A stretch of DNA of 50,605 nucleotides from Mucidula mucida (taxonomy: Eukaryota; Basidiomycota; Agaricomycetes; Agaricales; Physalacriaceae): assembly GCA_015501055.1 (NCBI GenBank), contig JADNYV010000251.1, forward strand, positions 1-50,605, written 5' to 3'. Below the pieces are notes generated by a model. The model saw only the letters and a program-made list of their open reading frames with translations, was not told the DNA's origin and made no database searches. Made by a program: the position numbers and the translations under genes. Below are positions 1 through 11,957 of the stretch, piece after piece (the stretch's first letter is position 1; the number at the start of each line of letters is the position of its first letter).

Positions 1-2
1 CG

Positions 3-299
3 TCGCTAACAGGTACGCCCAAAGGTAAGGCGAAACGCCGTCGTGATTCGTCCCCTTCTCCCCAGTCCCCAGGCCCTCCCGGAAAGCGACAAAAGACATC
101 TGTGCTGCCTGCTTCTGGCGACTCTGCATCTGGTGGGCAAGACGGCGGAGTTGGAGATGGTCCCAACGATGAACCTCCTTCGGGGATTGTGGCCGATCCT
201 CCAGGAGGGCCGACGATTGCTAGTGCTGGATGCGAGATGCCGGTGACCCAGCACCGATGCCCGACCCAGGTGAAGAGAAGGAAGGAGACGATGGTGTAA
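3..299 (+). CDS. C-terminal end of a hypothetical protein, 5' end outside window
   Basis: An open frame enters from the left edge and ends with TAA at 297-299, about 98 codons. The peptide is low in complexity: a basic run (KGKAKRRRD), then Ser/Pro-rich and Gly/Asp-rich stretches and a final basic patch (VKRRKETMV). No domain is visible. Composition resembles the tail of the acidic/serine-rich protein at 1666-2709, so the two may belong to the same loosely defined group, but this is only a likeness of composition. The frame is open without an ATG before position 102, which is why a continuing exon is preferred over a short gene. Confidence 0.45.
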   Translation, partial: SLTGTPKGKAKRRRDSSPSPQSPGPPGKRQKTSVLPASGDSASGGQDGGVGDGPNDEPPSGIVADPPGGPTIASAGCEMPVTQHRCPTQVKRRKETMV

Positions 300-1560
300 A
301 TTGCTGGGCGGTTGTTACCATGATATGAGCATGCAGCAGGCGTCAGCCAATCCGACGGTGGAAGACGGTGATGCGCCTTACGCAGTGATTGAGGCAGATA
401 GGGAAATGACAAAGGCGAATAGCGACTATCCTCGTATGGGTCCCTTTCCGCGTGGGCGTTGATTCGGCCAAGGGTAAGGATAACAACATCCTACACTATA
501 GCCGACATCGTGTTTATATGTACTTATATCCGCACTCGCATTATCTACGACATGAGCTTACGACACGATCCGATCTTGTACAGTATTATTTATTACATGA
601 ATCTACGCCACGTTGTTTCTTTCTTCTACGATGAGTCTTCTGGGTAATTTCTGTCTCCTACTCGTAGGACTGCGTAAGGCTACAATAGGAAACGACTCAA
701 GTGAGTACCCGAATGAGTCACGACGCTCAAAATATTGGCGTTGAAGACGACAACATGGAACAGCAAGGATCACTAACCATCAAAGCAAGCCATCCTCACA
801 CAGTGGGGCCCGTGTTGGAAGGCATATCCTCAATCAATTCACTGCGGAATAATCGTAAACTTGAATTTCAGTACTGTCCTTGTTCGAGGAACCGCCAATC
901 ATTGTGTCAGCATTGAAAATGGGATTGAGGAATCCGACGCCTTTCTACACCGATAATCCTGTGAGTCACCAAACGAAGCCTTTTCAATAAACGCACCATT
1001 GAAGCAGAGCCTCGTGTTTGCGAACGCGTCGGCACTTGCCGCCGCTGACACGTGCGTTTCCCTCTTCTATCATCTGGTTTGCAAAAGCATTCATTTCTTT
1101 GCAGAATGATGCTTTGACCCTACCAGTCTCCATAAGGATACGTCGGAAAGTCCTGAACAGCGGCCATCGCACTGCTTGGTCTGCTGTTGAAACTCAATGC
1201 TAACCGACGAATGCACCATTCTGAACTGTTTTGATGATCAAGTTTCAAATGTGCGTTTATAGTAAGATCTCTTCGCCTATTGCTTTATGAATCATGTTTT
1301 CTTTCTTTCTTTTAGCGCTTTCGCATGGGACATTTGGTCGGCGTGTATACGGGTCGCGCACATGTTCTGGGCATTCCATGGCAACACGACGGTCCTATCA
1401 GAGCATGCTGTGCTCATGAAATGGATGTCTTTTAAGCTTCCAACAAACGTCTTTATATCAGGCGAAATCTCTGGGGACGGTTACAGCGCTATCACCTCAA
1501 TGAACCTTTGTTACCACAAGGAGATCAAGTGCCACTGCGTTTAGGTCAAGAAGACGCGAT
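300..1560. other. No convincing gene seen
   Basis: Only short open frames occur here (for example 701-916 and 1287-1544, both plus). None has a recognisable domain, a convincing intron set or a family-like motif. The stretch could hold decayed sequence or untranslated exons of the neighbours. Confidence 0.4.
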
Positions 1561-1665
1561 GGAACGGTGAAAACCGTCCGTATCTTTCCCAATCATTTAC
1601 CTCCACTCCTATCCCCAGCCAGTTTTATCTCGCCGCCACACTTACCGCATTGCCGCGTTGCTGTC

Positions 1666-2709
1666 ATGTCTCACGATTCTTCGCCTGGCCCTGATGGTGC
1701 GAATGTCCAGTCCACGTCTATCACTTTTATAAACCCACTAGTGGCCCTTGTAGGAACGACCTTCGCGCCCTTCACCGCACGGTTGATGAACATCGAGCAG
1801 GAAAGACCAGCCAGTCTCACTAAAAAAGATATGCGTGCGCTCGAACGCCTGTTTTGCCTCGTGAAGGACATCAAGACAGCGTCCTCAAACGAGGACGTCG
1901 CACGGCAGTCAGCATCGACGACTGACCGTATTGTCAACATTATAATATCCGAGGATCTATTCAGCCACCGCTATGACGGCTTCGCTATCGAGCGCATCTC
2001 ACAGGATCTTCCAGAGATAGCCGTGAACCCCTTGTTGCAGGTCTTCCGGACGTGGTGGATGTCATGGGCACTAACGACCATGCGCATACCCAAGTTGAAG
2101 AATGGTGGGACTCCTCCTATCCCTGACATTCCTCCCTCCTCGAATCCACACCTCCTCCCAGCCGTCACGACCTCAGACAAGTCAGCCAAAAAGTCGGCGT
2201 CCGCAAAGCGCTCTGCGGAGAAGGAAAACCAACAGCCCACGTCAGGAAGCGCCTCCTCCCCTTCCAAGAAACGCTCATCTGTCAAAGCGTCTTCTTCTGA
2301 TGCGACGGCTCCTCAGGATCCCCTTGTCATATCCACGCAAAATCTTCCCAGTAGCTCGAATGACTCGGAATCGTCCCCCGGCGTCCCTCAGCAGAAGACG
2401 TTGCCGTCGTCTCCTTCCGACGCTGGGGAGGATGATGATGGACGTGAAGATAGTCACGATAATGATGATGATGAAGTCCAAGAGGAGCCAGGGCTTGATG
2501 ATGGAAATGTTTTACGGTGGGAACCAGTCCCTTACCATGACAAGAGCATGAAGAAGACGGCGGCTGATCAGACGATGCAGCTCAACGATGGTGAGCATCC
2601 TGCGGTGCGGCTTGCGCGCAAGGAGCTCGCGCAAGGTGATCGTGTACATCTTCATTACACACCTCTTCAGGCGTATGAGGCGATAAAAGCGCCTAGCACG
2701 AATATTTAA
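1666..2709 (+). CDS. Hypothetical single-exon acidic/serine-rich protein
   Basis: The frame is open from 1567, but the ATG at 1666 (MSHDSSPGPDG) is preferred because the stretch before it is pyrimidine-rich like a fungal 5' leader. That gives 347 residues. The first ~140 residues look folded, with hydrophobic segments and an aromatic core (VFRTWWMSWAL). A long disordered middle follows, with Lys/Ser-rich segments, then an acidic run encoded by GAT repeats (around 2430-2490), then a short ordered C-terminus (HPAVRLARKELAQGD). No known domain is recognised. The architecture, with a globular N-terminus and a charged disordered tail, is frequent among lineage-specific basidiomycete proteins. The single exon is unusual beside intron-rich neighbours and could indicate a retrocopy or an orphan gene. 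Confidence 0.6.
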   Translation: MSHDSSPGPDGANVQSTSITFINPLVALVGTTFAPFTARLMNIEQERPASLTKKDMRALERLFCLVKDIKTASSNEDVARQSASTTDRIVNIIISEDLFSHRYDGFAIERISQDLPEIAVNPLLQVFRTWWMSWALTTMRIPKLKNGGTPPIPDIPPSSNPHLLPAVTTSDKSAKKSASAKRSAEKENQQPTSGSASSPSKKRSSVKASSSDATAPQDPLVISTQNLPSSSNDSESSPGVPQQKTLPSSPSDAGEDDDGREDSHDNDDDEVQEEPGLDDGNVLRWEPVPYHDKSMKKTAADQTMQLNDGEHPAVRLARKELAQGDRVHLHYTPLQAYEAIKAPSTNI

Positions 2710-2734
2710 GATTGTAGTTTGGGCACATAGAAAG

Positions 2735-4043
2735 TAGCGGGACCCCTCGCGGGACTGTGCGCTAGCGCATACCGCGATCGCGCAAGCTGCGCTAGGGTTA
2801 CACTAGGGTTGCGCTAGGACCGGAATAAACGGTGGGATTTCAGTGGGATTGCGCAAGGTCAAGGATAGTTGGAGAAATTTCTATTGATTTTTTGTAGTTA
2901 TGTGTAATGTCAATGGATTATAACTGTTACCGTCTGGTCCCCGCCTCTCTCGAAGGCATCGAACAGGCTAGAACGACATGTCTCCAGTCTCTACCCCTAA
3001 GTTTCCCAATTGGGACGCCGCCTTCACGCTGTTCATGAGCCGAGGTACTAAAAAAGATGATTTCTAGCAGGAGAAGTTCCTACCCACTCGTATGCTGGTA
3101 CACTCACGGTGTTCAGTACCCTGTGAGGTCCCACATAATCCGTTCCAATCTCCAATCTCCGAGCCCCAGTTCCTTTCATTCCCCCTCCCTCCCACACGAA
3201 TAGGTATAGAAGAAAGAACCTGGTTTCTGTAGGTGGGATGGGCAGGTTCAGTGCTAAGTATGCCTGGATTGTTTGTATTCATACATGGAATCGACACTGG
3301 CAGATCCCACAGTCCGCGACCCATCAACACGCTCTCCACTCATTCTTGACGGGCATTAGTATTGCTGTTGTCATTTATGAGCTTGCGCAGGGCTGCGCTC
3401 AACGGGCTAGCGCTATCCCGCTAGCGCATTGCGCTTGTGCGCTTGTGCGCGAGGCTGCGCGAGGCATGCGCGAGCACTCCCGCAAGCCGCGCTAACACCC
3501 TTCCCGCTAATGCGCGAGCGTGACAATAGCATACATTCTGTATCTTAAGTTGTCAAACAAGACTGGATGGCAAACTCGCGGCCTAGTGAAGATCTACGGT
3601 TCAGGGCATGGAGCCTTGTCAATTCAACCTTGATAGACCTTGATCCGGGAACAATTGAAAGTACTTACTATTGTGGGCCATGCCCTAGAACTGTGCTTAT
3701 GCTGTCTCGCCCATCCATTAGGCTGCTATGACTCAAGTAACTGAAGTGAATAATACCTCTTCAATCGTGCTAACCGTCAACTCTGAAAGGACTGGATCGA
3801 TAGGCCTAGGGTACTAAACGGGTTCATCAGGAAAGTCATGCCAAATATACATCAAGTTCATTGCTTTACATACATCTTATATATACAGAACACTCTTTGA
3901 CGCGATCTAGCAGGGAGAGGGAGGACGAGAGTCTGGAATTGTACGAGGGTTACGCTAGGTTAGAGTGTCACGGCGTGACTGCGCTAGCGCAATGCGCGAG
4001 TGCGCGACCCGCGACATGCGCTAGTGCGCGAGTGTTCCCGCTA
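2735..4043. repeat. Three clusters of GC-rich palindromic repeats, possibly one nonautonomous transposon
   Basis: Short GC motifs such as GCGCTAGCGC, TGCGCGAG and GCGCTAGGGTT are packed into three clusters: about 2738-2822, 3383-3530 and 3950-4043. Cluster 1 reads like the inverse of clusters 2 and 3: it begins TAGCGGGA at 2735, while clusters 2 and 3 each end TTCCCGCTA (3501-3509 and 4035-4043). Dense short repeats near inverted ends are typical of the subterminal regions of DNA transposons. No transposase frame is present and no clear target duplication was found, so the element class is open. The DNA between clusters 1 and 2 (about 2823-3382) holds no gene that I can support. Confidence 0.45.
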
Positions 4044-4061
4044 AAATCTATAGGCCCTCCA

Positions 4062-4260
4062 CGGCTAAAGCGGCGCCTAGACCGCCGTCTGAGCATCTGT
4101 TAGCGCGTCAGGCATCGTCGAGTGTGGTGGACTCGATCTTACCCTGTGATGAGCACTATTTTTGCCATTGCGCGAGACGAAAAGGAGTGTGATCCGCCCC
4201 ACGTCCACTTTCCGCGAGCGGCGGTATCCGAACAGGCTCTAAAGGACGCGGCCGGCTAAA
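4062..4260. mobile_element. Small nonautonomous element (copy 1), 183 bp plus 8-bp target duplications
   Basis: The 8-mer CGGCTAAA occurs at 4062-4069 and again at 4253-4260, bracketing 183 bp. The enclosed DNA starts GCGGCGCCTAGACCGCCGTC. Its far end, read in reverse complement, starts GCCGCGTCCTTTAGAGCC, an imperfect terminal inverted repeat. A second copy of nearly the same length lies at 29094-29294 and aligns along much of its length (shared blocks include the start, GAGCATCT, the central pyrimidine-rich part and CATTGCG). An 8-bp duplication with short inverted ends is the signature of hAT-type MITEs. Assignment to hAT is inference; duplication and inverted ends are visible. It carries no coding capacity. 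Confidence 0.7.
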
Positions 4261-6170
4261 ATAGTGGTTTGTGCTTACGTACAAGCACAGCTTGACTTGC
4301 GGCTCCCGTCGAGTTTAGCCTTTGAAGGTAAATTGAAGTGACAGCAGGCGTAGGGCAGCCGTATCAGTAGTCGTCTGATGCTTAGCATGACCACCTGCAG
4401 TGGGACTCGGATATAACCGCTTGTAAGCACCTCGATCACGTTATCATATGTTCGCTTCTAACCGCCATGACCAGCATACACTGCGCCCGGCGAAACTTCG
4501 TCCTTGCCTCTATCGCCTGGTCATAGTCCGAAATACCCGACTACAGGCATAGAGCCTTTGGCCCCAAGCCTGATTACACGTCCTGGTGCCTTTACAGCCG
4601 CGCCTGTCAGATTTGTCGCTCGTATGGGCCATGTCTGGCCCACCTAGGAAGTAGATTTCCTCAATGTGAGGTCTACCACCTCACTCAGATGATCTCACGG
4701 AATATAACAGCAAGTAACACGTGTCGGACACGGTAGATCAGTCACTCAAGACGGGACAGGTGGTTGAGATTTGACCCGCACGTTGCATCTGCCGTGACAT
4801 GGCCGTTCCCATCGCCATCAACACGTCGCGGGACATCCGTGTACTCAGCGTCATACATTGCTCTCTCCTTCTGGCGCGTGGCGTTCCCGAGTGAACACGT
4901 CCACCATTTGCCGCTCGTTGTGCATGTGCTTTCTCACTCATCCGCAACTTCGCCATGTCATTGAAACGTGGGTGATAATCGCTCTCGCGAGAAATTGTTG
5001 GGGTTAGGCTTCCCTTCGTATAAATCGTGGCCACCCTAGCAGCATGAAAAGACATAGCTTAGCCTTTTTTCGTAGTTCTGGTTCACGAGTTCCGTACCTG
5101 ACAGATTCTTGCCCTGGAAGTGGAGTTGACAATAACGGTGCACAGATGCGAACTACCAATTTCTCCAATGATCTGACTTCTATCGCAAAAACACTTTCCT
5201 AGAATTAGGGCTTCCTGTACGATAGTCGTACGACTCACGACACAAAAATCATACGGTGAGCGTTCGATGCCGCAGAAGATCTGAACTTCAGATCACCTTT
5301 TTCGGCGTATTCTCTACCCGCCTACATATTTTCCTCGCAGTAGACGTGAGGCTTTGCTTCACCTTTCGCACTCCACTTACCGCACACCCTCCTTGTCATC
5401 ATACTCGTGTTCACACACACATGTACTCCCCAGAAATACTCCAATCGATGTGACGCCTTAATGCACTCAAGTTAACGTCTGTCTATGATACATCTGCCCA
5501 CTGAATCATGACGGAATTCTACATTGGTGTTCGTATGGTCTGACCTTCCAGAGAAGCCTGCATACCGTTACATTCTAGTCCGTGATATTCAATTCCGCAC
5601 ACTTTGGGCGGATAACAAACGTCGCGCCTTATTGCGCTGAAGGAAACGCCTATGATGTATATCTTGGGGGCGTTGCAACCGTGTGGTCGCACTATTCTGT
5701 AACGGTACACCGTCTTCTTCGACCTTACCTCACTACGTGCAATCCCACGAATACGCCATGCCGCCCATCGCCTCTGAAAGTAGCAACATTCACATCGGTT
5801 CCACGATTCCTTCTCACTTGACTTGCGCGGTAGGAGGATGCGGTCTAATATCGATATACCCGAGGCACTCAGGTGCTACTTTAGAAGCTCATTGCCGTTA
5901 CCGTTGCTCACCAAACAGTTCGGTCTCGTACCACCTACTTCATCTCGGTCCCAGATGACGTTAAAAATGAGCTCAACGACACCTTCTCACTTTATGAATA
6001 TATGTCGCTCAGATTCTCACAAAATTTTCAGTGTCAATCATGACTCGGAGACCGTCACACTCCGCCATCACAATACAAGGTCTCATCAAACTAGTCTTGT
6101 GGTATCTCCGTCCTATTACCGTACCTTCAACGCGCCTCAACTGGCTATTTTTAGGCAGCACTTTTCGCGT
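4261..6170. other. Long stretch without a supported gene
   Basis: Open frames are short and overlap on both strands (for example 4738-5055 minus, 5823-6182 plus). None shows a domain or a consistent exon structure. No terminal repeats or transposase remains were recognised. It is probably intergenic, perhaps with old repeat remains next to the element that ends at 4260. Confidence 0.4.
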
Positions 6171-6223
6171 ATAAAAACATGAAAAGAAATGGGTATCATC
6201 ATCCCACCAACCGCACCTTCAAC

Positions 6224-6905
6224 ATGTTTGCTAGCCGCCTTGTCTTCGTCGCCTTGACCGTCATCTCGTTCACGTCCGCGTTTGTGACGCCGCCCAGCAA
6301 GCGCGATGACGCGGATGTCTTGAACATCCTCACGATGCTCAAGGACAGCACGGATAGTATCCTGCCCCAGATCGGTCTGCACGTCTTGCTGCTTTAAGGC
6401 TCTTCGACGCTGACGCGTTATACCAGACTCCCTCGTCGCCAGTAACCAGGCCAATTCGGACAGCCTTACTCCGCTGTTTGACCAGGTCCAGGACGCGCTC
6501 ACCACGGCTACTTCCTCGCTTGAAGGCCTCGCTGCTTCGGGCACCAAGAAGAGGCAGACAGACGACGAGCTCGCTTCGTTGGCCTCACAGATCATCCAGG
6601 TCGGTGTCGAGTCCTGCATGCTTTGTGCTTACCTGTACTGAGCTATCTACGTAGGACATCAACACGTCCACCACCAACGCCAACACCGCTGCCGCACCAC
6701 TCGGATTCCCGGGCGTCATCACCAAGTTCAGTTTCGCCCTTGACAAGCTTCTCATCGATCTCGACATTCTTGTTCCTGGTATCTTGAAGGCCGTGGTCAT
6801 TTTGTACGCAGCTCCCCCTATGAGTGTAACTCACGCTGAGCGTCTCGCAGGCTGGATGATGTCGTCGGTGTCGTCGTGGCTCTGCTGTTCACGCTTTTGG
6901 GATGA
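6224..6905 (+). CDS. Small secreted protein (HsbA/SC15-like, 170 aa)
   Basis: Four exons fit in phase: 6224-6382, 6450-6599, 6655-6803 and 6851-6905, giving 170 residues. ATG 6224 is chosen because it starts a clean signal peptide (MFASRLVFVALTVISFTSAF), followed by a basic KR site. The mature part is helical and Ala/Thr/Leu-rich without cysteine, has a second internal KKRQ site, and ends in a hydrophobic tail (DDVVGVVVALLFTLLG). This layout resembles small secreted surface-binding or cell-wall proteins of basidiomycetes. The family name is tentative. An in-frame ATG lies upstream at 6179, but it would put a polar stretch before the signal peptide. The C-terminal hydrophobic tail might instead anchor the protein. 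Confidence 0.65.
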
Positions 6906-7227
6906 AGCGTTAGATACCCTGCGAGTGTCAAAAGTCGACCTTTCTTTTACTTTTTTTTGTTATGATATTCCTTTGATCTCCGATGCATCCATGTTTTCCT
7001 TTAAAAAAAATTCTTCTTGGACAGAACTAGCGGGCACTGAGAAACTCGTTTAAACGCGAAGTACTTTTCAACGAAGTATTGTTTCAGCTTGATCTCGGCA
7101 TGCGCTCGGCCGACGGCACCCTCGATCCACCAAATTTACTTCTTTCACCACAGTCGCGGGAGTCCTACGTCAAACTGAGCACAGTAGAAGGTGGACTACC
7201 ATACCCTGTTCCGGGACACGAGTAATT

Positions 7228-8712
7228 ATGCTCTCAGGCTCTTTGTCCATCGCCAAAATGTCGGACATGCCACCCATCCACCGCCTTCCTGCCGAGCTCA
7301 TTCTCCATACATTTACTATGGCAATGGACGATTTGTGGGAAAGAGGCTATGCAGTTACAAATCCCTCCAGCACGGATCTTCCCTGGTCTTTGACCAAAGT
7401 CTGTCGCCTCTGGCGCAGGCTGGCCATTGACTACTGCCGCCTATGGACACACATGGACGTTCGAACAGACATGGCGTACGGCGAATTTTCGTCTAGGTTT
7501 GCAAGTGACCCGGTGTCTCTTCTACGTACAGCCCTTGCGCGATCCGGCCAAGCTTCTTTGCATATTTCCTCCAGCGATCCGAATCCGCAGTGGTATAGTT
7601 TCGAACGTCCTTCAACGTACTCGTTCGCGGACTTCACGATGGCGGGCGATACACTGTTGACACTCCTCATCCGTCATTCGAGTCGCCGGAGAACAGCCTA
7701 ACTCACGCATTCATGTCCCCATATATCTACCCTTTGTTCCGCTCGTGGATATCTACCAATTCTACGGTCGAACGCCAACGTCGACGATGATGCGCGCGCC
7801 CCACACATTCCATTAGACGCATCTGAACTTGCTCCGTGTCTAGAAATTATGATGGTTAAATCTTCCTTCGACAGCCGCACGTTCATACTTCTTCATCTAA
7901 ACCCCATCCTGCCGTCCCTTACCACGTTCTCTGACAATCGCTTCTGTGCTTGAGAGATGTGGGCTACTTATTTTGCCGTACTATCCACCCCATCGATTCG
8001 CGTCTGCGAGATCCGCTTTCCTGAAATGCCAGAGCAAGAGCTAGAGGCTCTTCCGCCGGGTGAACGTTGGCTCTCACCTGTTGAAGACCTCACAATGTGT
8101 TGTGGCCTCCTCCTTCGCCACCTCACTCTCCCGTACCTGAAATCGATGACCCTTGGCTACAACGGCGAGTGCTTTGTCGAAGCCCGCGAATTTCTCCCCA
8201 CTTTCCGCGATGTCTTGACTCATTCAAACTGTCCCCTCACTCATATTTGTCTTTTCAACATTGTTGAGGATCAAACCATTCTAGACGTAACTCCTACCAT
8301 CGATACCCTCGAAGAGGTGGCTTTCTTTGGCAACAGCGTGGACAACTGGACGCGGCGTTAGAGCCAAATCATCCAAGACCTGATCATCCGCTTGCAGGTG
8401 CGCACACCCAACGGAAGTGCCTACGATGCACTACCCCTACTCGAATCGTTCAAAGTCTGCATCTGCGATTGCAATGAGGAGGATTTGTTCTCTATTTACA
8501 GAACTCTCGTTGATATGGTCTTGGTTCGTGCGCGCAACGGACATTTACGGGCAGTCAAGATCTTCGCAGTCTTGCCCAATATCCCGAGTCTTCGCGGTCT
8601 GTCTCAGGGCGGGGTAGAGGAACTTCGCCAATTGCGCGAAGAATTGGGAATGGTGATAGATATATCAGTGGAGTACAATCCGGAGGACCACATTCTGGAG
8701 AGATATTTATGA
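7228..8712 (+). pseudogene. F-box-like protein, disrupted
   Basis: The start reads as an F-box-like domain: PPIHRLPAELILHTF, then VCRLWRRLAIDYCRLW. Downstream segments resemble the LRR-like body of basidiomycete F-box proteins (LLLRHLTLPYLKSMTL, SVEYNPEDHILERYL). The gene is broken. The first frame stops at 7699-7701, the continuation around 7780 is in another frame, and this second frame carries in-frame stops just before 7957 (TGA) and just after the NWTRR peptide at about 8359 (TAG). No GT-AG introns remove them all. F-box proteins are SCF ubiquitin-ligase adaptors, but this copy probably makes none. The intact relative at 9709-11015 lies close by. Confidence 0.65.
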
Positions 8713-9708
8713 CCTTCTAGATCTTTTCGTTGCAATGTGACATGACTTTCAGGTATAATACAGACACGCCATACACGAAGCAGACTTAAGCGGTTGTGCC
8801 TAAATGGGTAAGCCAATCTTTACGTCGTGATGTGACCTCTGTGATCTACGTCAACACCAACCATCATCATCGCGATACTCCTGTACAGCTGTTGGGCGCT
8901 TTGGCGTCCGTAAAACACCATCCACGGACGGACCATTCCAAGAAACGTGACTACTTGCTTGTCTCGCCGGTCCGGGGTGCCGATATTTGTATGTCCGGTT
9001 ATTCTTCTATTGCGAGTGTGCAAGGTTTTGTTGAGAAGATTACCCGAGCATCGTTCAGAGGTGTCCCGTGCGTGATCCACGTAGTCCACAGCTGTCAAAT
9101 CTGCCCCCATTCCCAGACTGTAAATCAATCACTCCGATCTCGTATTACTAGTCGTCTCAACGCATAATTCTAGCGCCTCACACGAGAATTGTTCACGAGC
9201 GGAAGACGTCACGCAAGAGGTTTCGCGACTCATACCTCATTGGAGATGAACATTGTCATGCGTTCTCCCATCTTTGAGTTTCCGAATAGCAAGAAGATTC
9301 ATTCGTGTTGGCCTTCTCCGAGATCCGGAGACCTTCGCGCATAGCACCAAGACCCGGCGGCTCTAACCGAAACAGGACGTTCTCGTGTCGTCTGTGCTTC
9401 GGTGACACTCGCAAGAGCCGGCGGATCTTTCACTTGAACACACGGCAATCCCTATGGTCTGCATGGTGGACATTCATATTTTGCTTCATCTGGATAAAAC
9501 TCATCGGCTGGTCAATGCCACGATACTTTGCTACATGGCTAGAGCGTTAACATTACACAGAAAGCCGATGGGTCTATCACGGAACGGACCTCTCCCTGTT
9601 CCGGAGCTCTCCAGAGCAGGCAACTCTATCTCCATCGCGTCGCATCAATTTCATATATATAACCTGACAATGGCGTGGGGGTATCTCCTTTCCTTCTATT
9701 CCGCCAGC
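8713..9708. other. Intergenic, no supported gene
   Basis: Overlapping frames at 8796-9167, 9305-9550 and 9454-9774 lack domains. The last of these is partly the 5' region of the F-box-like gene at 9709. I see no RNA gene or repeat here. Confidence 0.4.
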
Positions 9709-11015
9709 ATGTCCTCGCTGATATCACGTCTCACTCTAGGATTCGGCGCCTGCTCAAAATCTGGTGCGCACTGATTTCAAATCTCACGCGTCTCTTTCTC
9801 ACTGACTGCAGCTCAAACCGCAGAGCTTCGCCTGCCCCAGGAGCTTTTGGATCTCATTGTAGATGAATTGCACGCCGACGGACAATCACTACGCGCTTGC
9901 GCCCTCGCTGGACGTCCACTCCTTCAACGCGCCCGTGCACATCTATTCCGTGAACTCGTTCTCACGCCTGTATCGGCTCAGCGCGCGTCGCCGTCTCCAC
10001 ATTTATACCCATACGTGCAGCACCTCCGTCTCATCGGGTTGGGAAACCGTGGCCCCGACCAATGGAGCGCCCAATCGCGCACGCTCGGCGTCGTATCGCA
10101 GATGACCAACGTTCGCGAGGTGTCTCTCATCAATGTCGAGCTGACCCTCTTGTATAATCTGCACTGGGCATCTACAATTGACACCCTCTTCCTGAACATC
10201 CTGCGCGTCGAGAGCCGGAGCGTGTTTTTCGATCTTATGAAGCAGCTCCCAAACTTGCGGCACTTCAGCTTCTATCAATTTCACACGCTAGGCGAGGAAG
10301 ATAGTGGCGATGGGATGGAGTCGGAGAAGGACAAGATCCGATTAAAGACGCTCGAGGTTTGCTTCACGTACTCGCGTTCGGACGTCGTGGATATTTTGAT
10401 ACACCCGGAAAGTCCGTTCTCCTTGCAAGACCTGGCGATGTTGACCATCAGGCCCAAGGCGAGCGATGTGGACGCTCTGAGTCGGATCGGGGACATGCTG
10501 GCAGTTACTGGAGAAACGCTCAGTACGTTGGATATCGGGCCATTCAGGATGCATAGCGTTAACGGTACGTACTGTTGTACTTCTCTGTCGTTCTGGAGAC
10601 TTAAGAATACCCAGAAGACTTGCCAATTTTGGACTTGACGCGTCTGCGCATTCTACGTATCACAATCTCAGATAGGATCATTCACCAGGCCCTGCTTACA
10701 TGGTGGACCTCCCTTTTCGCGAGGCCGTCGCGGGATAAATGGGCGTTGGAGGACCTCACCATAACCGTTCTGCTCCATTTTTATGACTGGGACTCTTTGA
10801 CAGCTCAGGGTTCTTCGCACTTCTTTTCCGCGAGGCAGAAATGGGACGACTTGGCGAAGGTATTATGCCGTTTGGATATGCGGAGGGTCAACGTGAAGTT
10901 GGAATTGAGGGAGGGTCCTGAGCGATTTTTCGACGAAGTGAAGGATGTTGTGGATAGTGCGTTTCAGGTGTTGAGATGTCAAGGCGTTGACGTGCTGGTA
11001 GTGAAGCAAGGGTAG
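9709..11015 (+). CDS. F-box/LRR-like protein, intact (402 aa)
   Basis: Three exons join in phase: 9709-9763, 9812-10564 and 10615-11015. The second exon opens with the F-box-like signature LRLPQELLDLIVDEL, followed by SLRACALAGRPLLQRARAHL, the typical basidiomycete form of this domain. The rest is a leucine-patterned body (LRHFSFYQF, LKTLEVCF, LQDLAMLTI, LSTLDIG, LRILRITI) expected to form irregular leucine-rich repeats that select a substrate for an SCF ubiquitin ligase. The start at 9709 is the ATG that fits the phase of exon 2; another in-frame ATG lies at 9670. Such genes are expanded and fast-evolving in Agaricomycetes. The substrate cannot be inferred. Confidence 0.75.
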
Positions 11016-11957
11016 AGCCACGCTCTTGATCTAAGTGAGCTTAACACTGTTGCTCTGTACTCGTTATATACCCAGCAGGCTTTCCCCAATTTCTCTTGCG
11101 AGAACCGGTAGTACTTACTCGACAAACTTAATCCACTACGTTGACCCACTTTTATCCGCACTAATCTGTCCCTCGGATCGGTATCGTACTAGACTTTTAC
11201 GTTTTCAGTCCCGCTTTGATTGACTTCAAGATCTGTAGGTGTTCTTGATCATCTGATGATAGAGACGGCCCTGTTTGACACAAACATAGTTACATCTAAG
11301 CGCATTTAGCGAGCTCTCTCACTGCTCGACAAGGTAAGTTCCCGTCCTAGTATGGTCAGTCGGAATGATTTGGGACGATCTGTATTCCACGTCTTTTAAT
11401 TGTCGAGAACTTGTGCATAACTTTACGTAGTCTGATGACAGAAGTTGCTCCCATTAGGCCTTCCTACATCTGGTGGCGTGGATGACTTACGAAGGTCATC
11501 GTGCGCTCTTCTATGGCACTGCCCATAGAAGCCTTCGTGAGGAATTGTGACGTCAGCTTGTTTTCGTCCATCAACCACGCCGAATGGGAGACAAATTTGA
11601 GGCTCTCCGCAGCTTCAGAAGCTCATATCATCGATTCGTCGCCCAATTATGTTCCACAACGTGCGCTAAAAGTTCCACACTGTTGGAGACGATCTTCCTT
11701 CTCGAGAGACGGACTGCCACATCTACGCATAGCTCCTGCTTGACTCTGCCCCCACGCCCGACTAGACATGCTCATAGACGATGAATTAAGGGGCGTGGCT
11801 TTCCATTGACACGTCCTCCCCTTTGCCCGACGCCTCGTTGATGTCTTGCATCGCCCTTGCACTCTACAGCAGCTTACGCGTACACTCTACCCACTTCCTA
11901 TATATGGGACAGCGATGGGCCTTCAAACTACTCTCCGTACTCCACTCGTCCTTAGAC
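11016..11957. other. Intergenic between F-box-like and homeobox genes
   Basis: No domain-bearing frame is present. A TATA-like stretch, TATATATG, lies near 11899, about 60 bases before the homeobox start, and could serve that gene. Frames at 11501-11743 and 11647-11862 look like chance overlaps. Confidence 0.35.
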
